NCBI RefSeq assembly: GCF_019703515.2
Contig: NC_059393.1
Location: 9,752,001-9,816,000, forward strand
DNA: 64,000 nt
From: Myxocyprinus asiaticus
Lineage: Eukaryota > Chordata > Actinopteri > Cypriniformes > Catostomidae
Reading direction: 5' to 3'
Numbering within the stretch: position 1 is the stretch's first letter; each line of letters opens with the position of its first letter. The position numbers were made by a program, and so were the translations under genes. This document shows, piece after piece, positions 1 to 11,730 of this stretch. The notes beneath the pieces were generated by a model, which was given only the letters and a program-made list of their open reading frames with translations, ran no database searches and was not told where the DNA came from.

Positions 1-405
1 TGCAAAGTTGTTAAATACGTTGTTTTTGCAGAATTACAGGATTTACGGTTGTACCATTTAATATACTGTAAATTTACACAGAAAATGTTAGTGATTTTAT
101 CACATTAAAATCATGTTTACATGCATATTGTTTACGTTTTGTGGCTATACTTTTGAAACAGTGAGTATTTTAACGTTTATGGATTGGCCCCATCGGGGTG
201 TAAACCACACAAACTTATGTGCATGCTACCAGTACTTTTAAAATTAAAACTATGATTAAAACTATTTATCCAATTCTTTTTTGTTTTTTGTTTTTTTGCC
301 ACGAAAGCAAAGGAGTCATGTGCAACTTTGTCGGATGATGTTAGGGTATTAAATCGTAAATGTGATCCTTGTTTGACAGCAGTCTGTGTTTGCCAAGACA
401 CCCAC
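1..405. other. AT-rich intergenic DNA, nothing recognised
   Basis: No coding frame with recognisable content is present. The last six bases (400-405, ACCCAC) are repeated right after position 1919 and are a candidate target-site duplication for the foldback element that follows. Confidence 0.5.
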
Positions 406-898
406 ATACGGTGGCCATGAAGTGCAAAACAACAAATCTAAACACACATCAGCAAATCCCAAGACAATATAACAATTTAGAAACACAACAACAAATAATG
501 AAACACAACGGCAAATCCAAAAACAAAGGAGCAAATCAGAAAACACAGCAATTAAGTCGAAACCGAAAGGGTAGGTTCCACAGCTTCTCACCTGATTGGC
601 TGTGAATGAGATCTAGTCCTTTCTTCAGGATCGGTTCACTGATCATATCAACATCCATGCCGAAAGGTCACCGACTGAAAAACGAAATCATATGGAGTGT
701 TTTCTCTCTCGGGAAAACAGTAACAGGACACTTTATAACACAGAAAGTAAAAACAGCAAGTGGGAAATGTTAGTTTTAGGTATGATGTTCATCTATGGTC
801 TGGTGGTTCATCTAGTGTGTAAGGGACCGTCTTAGAGGTCCACAAACTGTGCTAAAACATCAGTGGTGTCCAAGTGTTCATCCAACTTGCATATTCTA

Positions 899-1071
899 AC
901 TTAAAAAAACACTGTAATAAATATAAAAATTTTAAAGGTTCCGGTTCCAGTTGCTGCCAATGGATAGATTTTCCAAGTGTATACATATAATTGGATACAC
1001 TTGGAAAATTGATCCATTGGCAGCAACTGGAACCGGAACCTTTATATTTTTTATATTTATAAGTGTTTTTT

Positions 1072-1072
<1 letters not shown>
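899..1072. repeat. Near-perfect hairpin (inverted repeat) nested in the foldback element
   Basis: Two arms of about 80 bp face each other. The core arm starts AAAGGTTCCGGTTCCAGTTG near 935 and its reverse complement ends near 1043, with only a short AT-rich loop around 982-992. The match extends outward through TTAAAAAA(A)CACT on both sides. It could be an independent palindromic MITE or the inner loop of the host element; a long RNA hairpin would form if it were transcribed. Confidence 0.7.

Positions 1073-1107
<35 letters not shown>
1073..1107. repeat. (TA)n microsatellite
   Basis: A run of about 15 TA dinucleotides directly after the hairpin. Confidence 0.9.
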
Positions 1108-1112
<5 letters not shown>

Positions 1113-1925
1113 AAAAAAAACATCACTAAAATTTTTAAATTACAATGGTTGCAGCAGGCTGCCAGTGGTGTGAATGACTAACTTACATTGTTTTTTTGTT
1201 TTTAATAATTTAATACTGTATATGTATAATTCCACATCCTGGGAAAATCTCACCTAGAGTAAGGCAGCATATTTAATAGCGGCCTTCTACAACCTTTACA
1301 ATATGAAAATAATATCTTTGTAAACTTTCAGCAATAGTTTTTTCTAAAATAATTGATCACTGTACTCATAATTGGACATGCTAGCTTCAAATATAGAAAG
1401 TGAGCCATCACGCCGGCAGTCTACTGCAACCTTTAGAATGAGAAAATGCTTTTTTAATAGCAGTGTTTGTTATGTTCCTATACACAAGTCAACTGAATGA
1501 ATGCTTGGACACTGTCCCTTACTTACCGTAGAGTAATATCGTAACTTTTCCCGCTCGCTGTTTTTGCTCTCTGTGTTATAAAGTGCATAATTACTGTTTT
1601 ACTGAGTGACAAACCACTCACAATTTTCAGTAACTGAGCATTTGGAATACATTTTGTAATAATCGCGCAAGTGGGCAGAGAACCAGACTAGATATTCACC
1701 ACACAACCAATCATTTGTGAAGCTATGTTAACTACCATTTCTGAATACTGAATTGCTGTTGTGCTTTCTAACTTGTTGTTTTGTTTCCGGATTCGCTGTC
1801 GTGTTATCGGATTTATTATTTGTTGTTGTGTTTCTGAATTGTTATTTTGTCTTTGGATTTGCCGTTGAGTTTTTAGATTTGTTGTTTTTTGTTTTTTTTT
1901 TGCACTTCACGGCCACCATACCCAC

Positions 1926-3160
1926 CTGACTCTGGTCTTCACCCCTTCATCTGTCGGCTTTCTCTCTCTGTCCTAGTTTTCACATTTTTAATTAGCAACA
2001 TCAGTGAGTATAATGACAGATGAGAGCTATCACCTGCTTATCATGATAAACTGAAGTGCTGACAGCATTTGGAATAAAAATGACACCTGACAGACTCTGT
2101 TAAACTATCTGGAATTATCATAGAAAAGATATTTACAAATCAGAACATTTTTCAGCTGAAACCTTTTTTTTTTTTTGGTCAGTTTTTCATTTTGTGTGTG
2201 TGTGTTTGTATTTTTTGTTGTAGACTTTATTAATGCAAGATAATTAATTCATTATTTTATTTCTAAGATTTAGAACATTTTCTTAAAAATGAGCAGAGCA
2301 ACTTTTCATAGGCAACAGGTTAAATATCCTGTCTATCAAACAATATATAATGTACCTTATATAAAATATTTATTAGTGGGGAAAGTACTAACTGAATGTT
2401 CATTGCCTTAATAAGGTCAAACAATATGTTCACATATTTCAAAGACAGAGAATTGTTTTTTGATTTGAACAGGCCTATTGTCGGACACGTTTCTAGAGAT
2501 CTTAAATTTACCATAAAGTTATGCTTCTGTCGAGACCGGTGAAGCTGTCACAAGGGTCATATGTCAGCAAATACAAGGTTTTAGTTGCTCTAGCACTGGT
2601 TTTCTTGGTTTAAAACTGTCTTAAATGATCATAATTGTGACAAACTAAAATTCCAAAATCATCATATTTGGGTAATGGCTCTTGGGAAAATAAATAAACA
2701 CAATAAATCCACATTTGCAGAGGCCTACATTAAAATAAAGGTAAACCATAGGAGGGATTTTAACAGAAACTGAAGATTTAACTAAAAGGTTAACTGAAAA
2801 TTAGCATTATTCTCAGGACAAGGGTATTTTTGTCACTTGTGTTTTAAATGTGACAAACTGATTAATTATTATTATTTTTGTTAGCTAAAACAATGGTTTG
2901 ACATTTTTTGTATATTGCTGTTTCATTTCATTTAAAATTAAGTTACATTTCATTTCATTCAAATTTGGCTGAAAAGCCATTAATAACATTAACTACATTT
3001 TAAAATGTAGTACTTAAAAATTGTTCTTCATTTTTTAACATCTAAATGAATTGCCTTAAGTCAATTACAAGTCAGAAATATTATTTAATATAACTGAATA
3101 AGCCTGACTACTTTAGTTATAATGGTTAGCTAAAGAAAAAATAGTTTCTTAATTTACCAC
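1926..3160. other. AT-rich intergenic DNA, nothing recognised
   Basis: Only short poly-T and a brief TG run near 2195 are seen. No coding or clear transposon signature. Confidence 0.5.
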
Positions 3161-3211
3161 ATTTACATACATACACATACACACACACATACATACATAC
3201 ACATTCATTCA

Positions 3212-3278
<67 letters not shown>

Positions 3279-3284
3279 CATACA

Positions 3285-3343
<59 letters not shown>

Positions 3344-3380
3344 TACATGCAGTATATATATATATATATATATATATATT
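3161..3380. repeat. Compound microsatellite (CATA)n/(TA)n/(CA)n
   Basis: Interleaved CATA/CA, long TA, CA and TA runs. Reading frames through it give only Tyr-Ile or Cys-Val dipeptide strings and are not genes. Confidence 0.95.
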
Positions 3381-5030
3381 CTTCTCAAAATCAATGAATA
3401 GAAGGTTCCCATTAATTCTCCTTGTTTTATCCTATTTCTACTTGATCCAATAAAAAATAAAATAAATAAATAAAAAAAATACTTTTGATGTTACAACCTG
3501 ATATGGTCAGGTTGATTCAGTCACAATAGTACAATATTTTTTCGATGTAAGCACATATGGTTTATTGTTACAAATTTCAGCAACACTCCGCATTGACTTT
3601 TATTTAAAACATTATTACATTACATACAGTAATGCTTAACATATGTACTTTCAAATGGTTAGATATTTTCATATATTGTTTTCATCTACTTTTCCATGTA
3701 CTGCAATCAACTTTTTCACACCCATTTATTTCTTATTTTCTAGTGTAATATTACGTGATATTTGTGATATTATAATGCTGCTCATGGCCAGCCATAAACA
3801 GCCTTTTGTACATAAGAGTCCCAGCATCCAATTCCCAGCGAGGTGCCAATGAGACAGATTTACAGCCAGCCATCTGTTGGCATTCTGCAGGAACGACACA
3901 ACAAGGAGCATTTCAGATTCTTTCCCCTTTTTTAGCCACACAGGCCCACAGGACTTTCAGTCAAAGCCTTCACTTAAATTCTCATGGGGTACGACTTGAC
4001 TGTTGTAAAAATAATAATATGTACAAATATTACGTAAGCTGTTGTTGTTGTAGTTTTATTTTTAAAACAGAGAAATAGTGAGGTCTAAAAGTCTAGCACC
4101 ACCATTTTTCATTTTAAATTTATTTTTTTTCTCTTTCAGGTTTAAATTAGATTTTTTAATGTGGACTCAGACTTTTGAACCCCAGTGTGTCTAACACAAT
4201 CATTAGAGTAATTTTCAAAAAAGTTCAGAACATAAGTCATCTGTTTGAGTTGAACTTGAACTCTGACAAGATGATTCATCAAATGACTCCTGACAAACTG
4301 TCATTTCAAGTGAGTGATTTCATTTAGGCCAGGAGTGGATAAAAAAGTGCAAATCCACTAGATGGTGCTGACAGATTTCTTACTGTCACCAAAGAATCCA
4401 AGGTATTAATTGTATTCTATGCTCCACATACTGCCTAATGAGGGCAGTGTGTGCTGGATGACAAATCTATCAGTTCAAGAAGACTCAGCTAGTTCAAATG
4501 AGACTTAGAAAGTTCAGAGGTTACTTTCAATTATATTTTGATGTAACCACCTTAGGCACAAGTTCACTGACCATTATATTCATAGAACTGAATACCTAGA
4601 TGCCACATTTGGCATATATACAGATTCTGGCAAAGTCAATGCATTCAAGCAAACAGGCTTTATTCTATTATGGTCCATCAATATAATTTACAAGAGCAAT
4701 TTGCCAGTTGCTTATGCAGCATCAAGGTATTCAGTTACTTTTGGATTCTCACTTAATTCAGAGTAAATGAATCAAAGAAGATCCAAAGGTTGTTATCTTA
4801 CATGATTGAAAAAGCAATAATCCATGACACGCCATGCATTACACTGATTTTGCAACAGTTATGGGGAGTTGTTAAACAGTGTGAAGCAGAGTATAATTAA
4901 GAATGGTAAAATCACTGTAATTGCCTTAGCATGCACCACTAATAATAATAACAGCAATTCTTCCAGGTGCTACAGCACATAAAGTACGTAGACTTGCAGA
5001 CTGATCACACTGTGAATTTGGCAAAAGTCA
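3381..5030. other. Intergenic DNA, nothing recognised
   Basis: Short open frames around 3640-4080 have no recognisable domain or splice context. No repeat family was identified. Confidence 0.45.
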
Positions 5031-5390
5031 AAAGTTTTGCTGCTGAAATCGGTCTGTGCTTAGCAAAACTCTAATCACTGTCCCTAGTGGCTGAAACTGG
5101 AAGTGTTGTTGAACGTATGAGAACGTGTGAGCTCCAGTTTCCAGGTGAAATGTCCACAGGGTGGCGCCAAAAGAGAGTTGTATTTCTAGTTGTAAATGAT
5201 GTAATACAGTCAACAGAAATGCATATTTGATTTATTTTCCCCTCTAACCCATACCCCAAACCTAAACCTAACTGTCAGCAAATTAAAAACATAATTTTAG
5301 CGCACATATGCAACCTCCGAATCACACTCACCACTGTTTATGTGAAAGTAGTTACTTCCTGGTTACCATGGGCCAGAATCCATGTCTCGG
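5031..5390. repeat. Dispersed repeat, copy 1 (pair of 27218-27556)
   Basis: About 340 bp that align collinearly with 27218-27556. Shared landmarks are TGCTGCTGAAATC at the start, GGTGAAATGTCCACAGGGTG, a C/A-rich CCAAACCTAAACCTAAC tract, TTACTTCCTGGTT, and CCAGAAYCCATGTCT at the end. It has no coding potential and an unknown family. The central CCTAAACC tract resembles the minisatellite unit at 35.3 kb. Confidence 0.7.
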
Positions 5391-6085
5391 AGGTCTGTTT
5401 TATAATCAGCATTTTGGTTGCAATGCAAATATACCAAAAAAGGTCAAAATTGTGATGTATCCAATGAATGAAGATGCTTTAAATAAATCAAATCAAACAT
5501 TAACAACAAATATGTCGGCAAATACAGCCTATCCTGCTTGAACAAGTCATTGGAGACACTCTCGATTGGCTATAAAGGACTGTGTGTTGTGTTTGTGCTA
5601 AGAAGAGTTGAGAATTCGATTTGCAGTAACGTGGTGTGACCCAAACCACAGTCTAGTCCAAGAAGCAACAGCGTACTATCAAGAGTTCAGGAATGATTCA
5701 CGTGCAGTCGAGGTGTCACAGACATTCCCACAAAACACTTTTAAAAGGTCCACATTTAGTCATACCATATGTTGACTTTTACAAGCTTTCTCAATAAAAC
5801 GTACTTGAACAAATAGGGAATTGTGTCACACAGATAATCAATTTGCACATACAAATCTTTACTTGCTAATAATAACACACTATAAATGTAAAGTACAAAT
5901 GATATGATGGCTAGAAGCTTCTATAAGGTGTATCAAGGTGATGAATCAAATGAACATGCATAGTGTCAGTATGTTCGCGCAAAGCAGCAGCCTAGCAATT
6001 GTTACCATTTCAATACACAAATAAAACTTTAAGACTGGTTTAGGGTATATGAAATACCACAGTTGCATGCTTTTAATCTTTGGAC
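5391..6085. other. Intergenic DNA, nothing recognised
   Basis: No coding or repeat signature that I can support. Confidence 0.4.
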
Positions 6086-6170
6086 ATGAGATACTGGCTC
6101 TGTTACAAAAAAGTGAGATGCCTACAGAGGCAGCATATTAAGGCATCATATTGACACTCATGACACAAAG
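6086..6170 (+). repeat. Short interspersed GGCAGC repeat fragment
   Basis: It carries the block CTCTGTTACAAAA, then GTGAG-TGCCTAC and AGGCAGCATATTAAGGC. The same block recurs near 19955-20030 (plus) and 21775-21835 (minus). Family unknown. Confidence 0.45.
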
Positions 6171-6229
6171 GCTATTTTAAAAGGTAGGTATAATAATTAT
6201 GCAGACTCTTTGTTTTGGGCACTTTCTAA

Positions 6230-6509
6230 GGGGGCGTTCAGATGTGTTCTAAAATAAAAGCTAGACGAAGGACAACGAATAGTACAATGTGAAGTGTTGC
6301 AAGACGTTTTTAACGGTTGAAATTTTCATTATCTTAAAAAAAGCATTGCTCCAGTGTGAGAAACTGAAAAAAGAAAAAAAAAAAAAAAACAGCAAGACAC
6401 AGCGCAACGGTCAAATACATCCATCAAGCACATGTTTACATAGTAAAAAAATGTTTTTTAAAAAGAGCGCAGACGTACGGAAAAAAGCATTTTCGTTGTG
6501 AAAGGCCCC
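6230..6509. mobile_element. MITE with TAA target duplication (PIF/Harbinger-type)
   Basis: The termini are GGGGGCGTTCAGATGTG on the left and the inverted partner TTGTGAAAGGCCCC on the right. TAA flanks both ends (6227-6229 and 6510-6512), matching the 3-bp TWA duplication of PIF/Harbinger elements. The 280-bp interior is A-rich with no transposase. The superfamily assignment rests only on duplication size. Confidence 0.6.
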
Positions 6510-6512
6510 TAA

Positions 6513-6636
6513 GGCAGCATGGCATTAATCCTTAATGGAAAAGGCAATCCCTGAATGCAAAACTAAATTCAAGATGGTGGATGATGCGAAAGAAACATTG
6601 ATAATAATTAAATGTCCAGAAAAATATTGATAAAAA

Positions 6637-6667
<31 letters not shown>

Positions 6668-7730
6668 CCTTTTTTTGATAAATTGTTTTTTCCCCCAGAG
6701 TATTGCGTCGTTAGCTTAGCCACATGCTAACATCAAACTCAATTAAAATCCGTTGCGATTCGTCTTCCGCAACTGGCTTCAATTGAGTAATAATAATAAT
6801 ATTAATAATATATGAGGAGCACCAAGCTGCTGCCTATGTAGAGCGTTCCAAGCAAGTGACATCTAGCCAATCCAAAATAATTCCGAATTTTCTCTTTGGT
6901 GTAAAAGCTTTTTCTTGAATCAGGTGATGTTTCTGTAGCACTCGTTTTCATGTGCTATCGTGAACAGAAGAGAAACAATACAGGCATGTGTGGATCAGAC
7001 TGCATTAAAACAGGTTTGTGTTACCGATGTGTGCCTATAGTCTAATTTAAACACCTCTGATTTGCCTCTGCATTCATGCGCACAACGCACATGTCTGTGA
7101 TTGGTTACACTGCTCTACTGCTGCAAAAATAAAAACTCTTAAAAAAAAAAAACATTTGCAATAGGAGTAGACCGTAATGGAAAGCTGTGAAAAACACATT
7201 TCACAGTTAGTTAATCATGGCAGTCATAGATGTTATCTTAATTATTTTATCGATTAGTTTACTGCCCCCTATGAGGGCAGTAAGCATTGAGGCAGCAAAC
7301 TAGATATTGGAACCGAGCAACAAACAGCATGTCCAATGTTCCCTTGTGTCTAAGTGTTCTTTGATATGCTTTACCCTTATGATTGGTTGCTTTGGGCAGT
7401 AAGAGGCCTGGCTCAAGCCTCTATGGTGACAGCCACAGGAAAAGACGAGCACATCTACCTGTAGGTTGTTGATGGTACATATCACAGTATGTGTTAAGGG
7501 CAGGGACCAGATGATCACTGAGCTATTGGCTCGGGGACCGCTGGCCTATGACTATTCTCAGGGCTGTGGAAAGTCCAGCCAGCTCAGCACATCATAATGT
7601 GGACAACATTCAACATTCACACACTCCGGCCAAAACAGACGGCATTCAATCTGTTCAATGCTGTGTCATGTTCAGTATATTTTGGCTGCCAAGGAACCCT
7701 TCAAATAAAGATGGAAGGTGGACTTTTCAT
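6513..7730. other. Intergenic DNA with (AAT)n tracts
   Basis: Contains an (AAT)n run at about 6638-6667 and a smaller one near 6788-6810. A block with inverted GGCAG motifs near 7263-7300 resembles the interspersed GGCAGC repeat. No gene seen. Confidence 0.5.
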
Positions 7731-7737
7731 GAATTAG

Positions 7738-8650
7738 AGCAGTGGTTCTCAAAATGTTTTGACTCTCAAGGCCAAAGTATACTTCGGTTTTGCGCAAACG
7801 CTTAAGACCTGGGTATACTTAGTTTTTCTGAGTTCCGGATCGGATCGAACCCCATCGACTACGTTGTCTTTCAAAGTATATTTCTTTGACCACAACTGAA
7901 TACGAACACGTTCGAGGCATGCACACTATGAATGCTTTGTGATACTTTTTTAGTACAGATAACTGCAGGCACATGCACCGACAATGCGCATAGGCAAGGA
8001 ATGCCCGTGTGTCGAGAAAATCTGGGGCAATGGACAGTCTGCACAGACTGTGCTGAAGACAAAATTTACATCACGCATACTGTGTGCAGAGCGATCAGCA
8101 ATGCAGACAACCGAAGTATACTTTGGCCTTTAACATATGAGTACCGAAGTATACATTGGCCTTTAGTGTATGTGTACAGGACGTGTGACGTAAATTTCGT
8201 CATCAACACAGTGCTCCATCACTGTACGCCTGCAGCCTAATTTTTCTAACAGCGTGTACTCTGAATGCATGCGCATGCGCCTGGAATTGTGTGTACTAAA
8301 TGGTAGGACCACAAGGTGGCAACACACAATTGAGCCATTGCTTTCACAAAGAAGTGCAAGAAGATGATGTAATCACCAGTAAACAACATAAGGCAAAGGT
8401 GGAAACAACAACAGTGGAAGTGCACGTCAGAAGTACGGAGGTCTGGAGATCCCTGCATTTTTGTAACTCAAGTCTGAAGGACTATAAAGAGTCGTAGCGA
8501 GCATGCGCCAAGTGTGTATGCGCACACAGCCAAATGGAGTATACTTTGAAAGGCTGAGCATTCGACTGTACGCATATGCTAAAGGTTCTCATCAAAACCG
8601 AAGTATACTTTGACCATAAGGCCCCCCATTTTCCAAGACAATAGTTGTAG
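7738..8650. mobile_element. hAT-like element end split by a MITE
   Basis: GCAGTGGTTCTCAAAATG at 7739-7756 is a typical hAT terminal sequence. It continues to 7769 and resumes at 8617 with TAAGGCCCCCCATTTTCC, which would read on smoothly if the 7770-8616 insert were removed. Only this one end of the hAT-like element is recognisable. Confidence 0.5.
7770..8616. mobile_element. MITE with GGCCAAAGTATACTTCGG terminal repeats
   Basis: The left terminus GGCCAAAGTATACTTCGG (7770-7787) is matched in inverted form at 8111-8128, 8144-8161 and 8598-8615. The four termini suggest two related units joined, with a doubled end in the middle. CAA/TAA at the outer junctions is compatible with a 3-bp target duplication. 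No coding capacity. Confidence 0.6.
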
Positions 8651-10190
8651 GCTTAGCTTAGCATTTAAGATAAGGTATTTCCTCTGGTACTTCTGCTGTA
8701 ATGATGACAACGCTGCTTGATTTAAAACATTATTAACAGAAACTAGGAATGAAACTAATAGATTTAAATCATTAATCGCAATTCATTGTGTGATTCTATA
8801 AGTTTCAGTTCAACAGTTGTTGAATTAAAATAAGAAATATAAATGTCCATTTACATGTTGTACATCTTCATTTTTATTGACTTTTTTTGACGTTGCAACA
8901 TGTGGAATGGACAATCAAATTTCAGTGTTGTGATGGAGAGGAAAATTATTAGTTGATAACTACTTTATTTTGATCTGTTCCTCACTTAAAGCTATTGTAT
9001 CAATTGAGAAAACTTGGAAAATTGGGCACACGTCATGTGGACCACTTTTATGGTGAAAACAGCTGCGTGAAGACTTCACAAATTCTCCTTTTGTGTTTCA
9101 AAGTAAAAAAGAACAGTGTATGGTACAGATATAAGAGTGAATAAATAATAACTATACAAGGAGGTAGGGAGAAAGTGAGCGAATTTTAGTGTTGACTTGG
9201 CAGAACTAAAATAGATTTATTGGCCGATTTTCAGGCTAAACGATTTTTAAATGCATCTTATCACAATGTCACAGCAATTCGTACTGACATAAGAGCACAT
9301 TTTTATCTTCCTATTTATAATGGGCAATACACATTCCTGGCTCTCACAAGCCTTGGGAGATGTTTCTGAAAATAAGCAGGTTTTATCAGAGTTCAGGGGA
9401 AGATAGTTGAGGCATCCATTCCTGTATTCTTTACACCCGTCCCCCCACTTCTCCCTGTGACTGCCCCAACTCCCACCACCCTGTGAGTGAGCTCTTTCCA
9501 GCACTTGTGTAGCATTTTACCATCTGTCAGCACCATAAGCCTGTGGATGCCAATCACACCCGGTCACTTCCCAGCCAATCACTGAAGAGTACTACCAAGA
9601 AACATGTCCTCCCCTTCCAATCAGAATTCAGTACCTCATCCACCTGCTACCCCCAACTGTCACTTTCCTCACATGGAAATCTATGCCTAGCAGAAAGACC
9701 ACACACACATACACTCCTTCCTTCAAAGATGCAAGTTCCCTTTTGCAAGGGACAGTGTTTGAGCTTGGATGCACAAGATTTCAGTGTGAAAGAAATCAGT
9801 TCCAACTCTAATCCTGAGTTCCATTCAGCTTTGAAAGACAGAATGTTTAACTTCCTACTTGGAAAAGTACAATAGAATGAGGATGAATGGCGTCATGCTA
9901 ACATGGCGGCACCCAGGCAGATTTATGATAAAGATTTTCTTTTAAGCATATAAAATGCATCAGTGATTCAGTTCCTACATTACATGAAATTTAAACCAAT
10001 TGAGCAAACATTTGCAGACGGGTGTGTAAAACACTGTAAATTCTTCTCTCTATTGATAATTGTACACCTGTAGAATAAATGCTAACATTTCTTGGCATTG
10101 TTTATCCTCGCAATTTTGTTGCTAAGAGACTTCTTTGTTGACAATCGAACACATAAAAGGGTAATCCCAGAATTTGCATCTTGCTTTCTT
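8651..10190. other. Intergenic DNA, nothing recognised
   Basis: Open frames around 9250-9875 show no known domain, no codon pattern and no splice support. Confidence 0.45.
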
Positions 10191-10191
10191 A

Positions 10192-10438
10192 GGGGTCATT
10201 CAGACTGTAATAAAGTGTAAAAAAAATCAATATAAATATGCGCTAGATGGACGTCTTTGGCCTTTGGCCAGCGTCTCAGTTTTCTCAGCATCTTGCGCAG
10301 TTGCAGCACATTTTTTAGTAGCAGTGTTAAAAGAACTTGAACTTTTAAAAATGTGTCTCAAGACATCTGCAGTCTGTTCCATTCGTTGTGCTGCATCTAG
10401 CTTTTTTAGCGCAAGAACACTTTCTGTCTGATCGGCCA
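10192..10438. mobile_element. MITE, GGGGYCATTC family, copy 1
   Basis: It begins GGGGTCATTCAGACTG after TTA and ends in an inverted relative (CTGTCTGATCGGCC). The interior block CATTCGTTGTGCTGCATC recurs at about 29272, showing the family relationship with the 28931 element. Confidence 0.5.
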
Positions 10439-10483
10439 TTATGCAATCTTATGAGTGTTTGTAATTTTGCATTTTTTTCCTTA

Positions 10484-10660
10484 GGGGCCATTCTGATCGA
10501 CCACGTTTTTGCGTCTTTCTGTGCTGTTTTAAAATTGTTTTTCTATGTAAATGTGCTAGACAGATGTCTTTGTCTGTTGCAGCCAGTCTCGCTGTTTTTG
10601 CAGCATCTTGTGTAGGAGTGCCACAACTGAGCGCAAGAATGTGTTCGTTTGAAATGGCTG
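10484..10660. mobile_element. MITE, GGGGYCATTC family, copy 2
   Basis: It starts GGGGCCATTCTGATCGACCA after CTTA and shares interior motifs (GTTTTTGC, GCATCTTG) with the copy just before it in the same orientation. The right end is degenerate, so its boundary is approximate. Confidence 0.4.
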
Positions 10661-11730
10661 TGATGTTGTCTTCTGAGTATCTGTAATAGAAGACCTTTAT
10701 GGTCGAAAGTCGGAGGAATGTAAGAGCTATGTTGAAGGCACAAAAAAAAAAAAAAAAAACTTTTTAAAGCTCTCCAAAAAGTGGATAATGTACTGTACAC
10801 ATACAGTAAATGTTAGCAATGTTGTTTATAATTTTAAAGGTTAAGGCTTTACATTAGTAGCTTGCAACAGCAGTGGACAGTAGCTTTAAACTGTTAGTAC
10901 ATCTGAACCTGGACAGGTAGACTGCTTCAATTTCAAACCCTGAATCAGATAGAAAGTGTAAAATGTAAAATTCATGACCAAAAACACACATTACAGAATG
11001 ACTGGTCTAAAATCTCTCTCAGTAATATGCAATTATTATAAATAAAAAGAAACAATTCCACATATGCACTTCACATTGTTGATCTTACAGCTATAACAGT
11101 AAAGGCTATAACTACTGAAGATTACAGGACACATGTGGACAGCTGCCACATATTGAGCTGAAGGAAGCTGAATGATTAGTATGAAAGCCATTAGGATGAA
11201 TGGGCTGCACCACTAATCACTGACAGAGAGCAAAGGACAAGACAGTTGCCCATTGGTGTTATACCACAGCATTGGATTTAATAAAGACACACAGATATGT
11301 CAGAGGAGACAGATGAGGATGTTACATCTGCTGTTGTGCTATTACACACATGCATGCACTGCATGCAAATAATAAAATGTTAAACAAATAGGCTAATCAA
11401 CTTATAAAAAGGAGGAGAAAACTGTGTTGTTGGTGTCAGAAGTTTAATCAAGTGCTCAATCAAAATTTCCTGTATTTTGGTGCAAAAAGAAAATGTGGTG
11501 CAGTATATTGTTATGATTAAAGCCAAAAATATTCAGCTTGAAACATGTGCTTGTGCCATCTTCCTTTAAAATAAATGCCACCTGGTTTGATAATTTATCT
11601 AATTAAAATGACATTCAGACATTTAAAGTCTTGCCTTAAAGTGTCGAAATACAGTTTGGGGACACTGTGAATGCATAAAGTTAAACAGGAAAGCCCATTC
11701 CACAGGCACTCAATCTTTAAATTATATATT
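10661..11730. other. Intergenic DNA, nothing recognised
   Basis: A poly-A stretch lies at about 10742-10760. No gene or repeat family recognised. Confidence 0.45.

Larger units (their letters stand above)
406..1919. mobile_element. Foldback-type DNA element with very long inverted arms
   Basis: The ends are inverted copies of GGTGGCC(A/G)TGAAGTGC (left 410, right ending near 1917). Inverted similarity continues inward through A-rich sub-repeats of the type AACACAACRRCAAATCC (about 420-560 and 1745-1905). It goes on through a shared block reading roughly TGATTGGYTGTG near 590 and 1710, and an almost identical stretch ACTTTATAACACAGA at about 731 and 1575. Weaker matches reach about 890 and 1470, so each arm is roughly 450 bp. 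Direct ACCCAC flanks both sides (400-405 and 1920-1925). No transposase frame is seen, so this looks like a non-autonomous element. The superfamily is not identified. Confidence 0.6.

Noticed and set aside
3126..3412. Open frames coding Tyr-Ile and Cys-Val repeats (also at 15.6, 19.5, 37.5 and 38.7 kb)
   Set aside because: They are translations of (TA)n and (CA)n microsatellites with no other content.
9250..9875. Two medium-length frames on opposite strands
   Set aside because: Composition is unremarkable, no domain, no splice sites in phase; probably chance.
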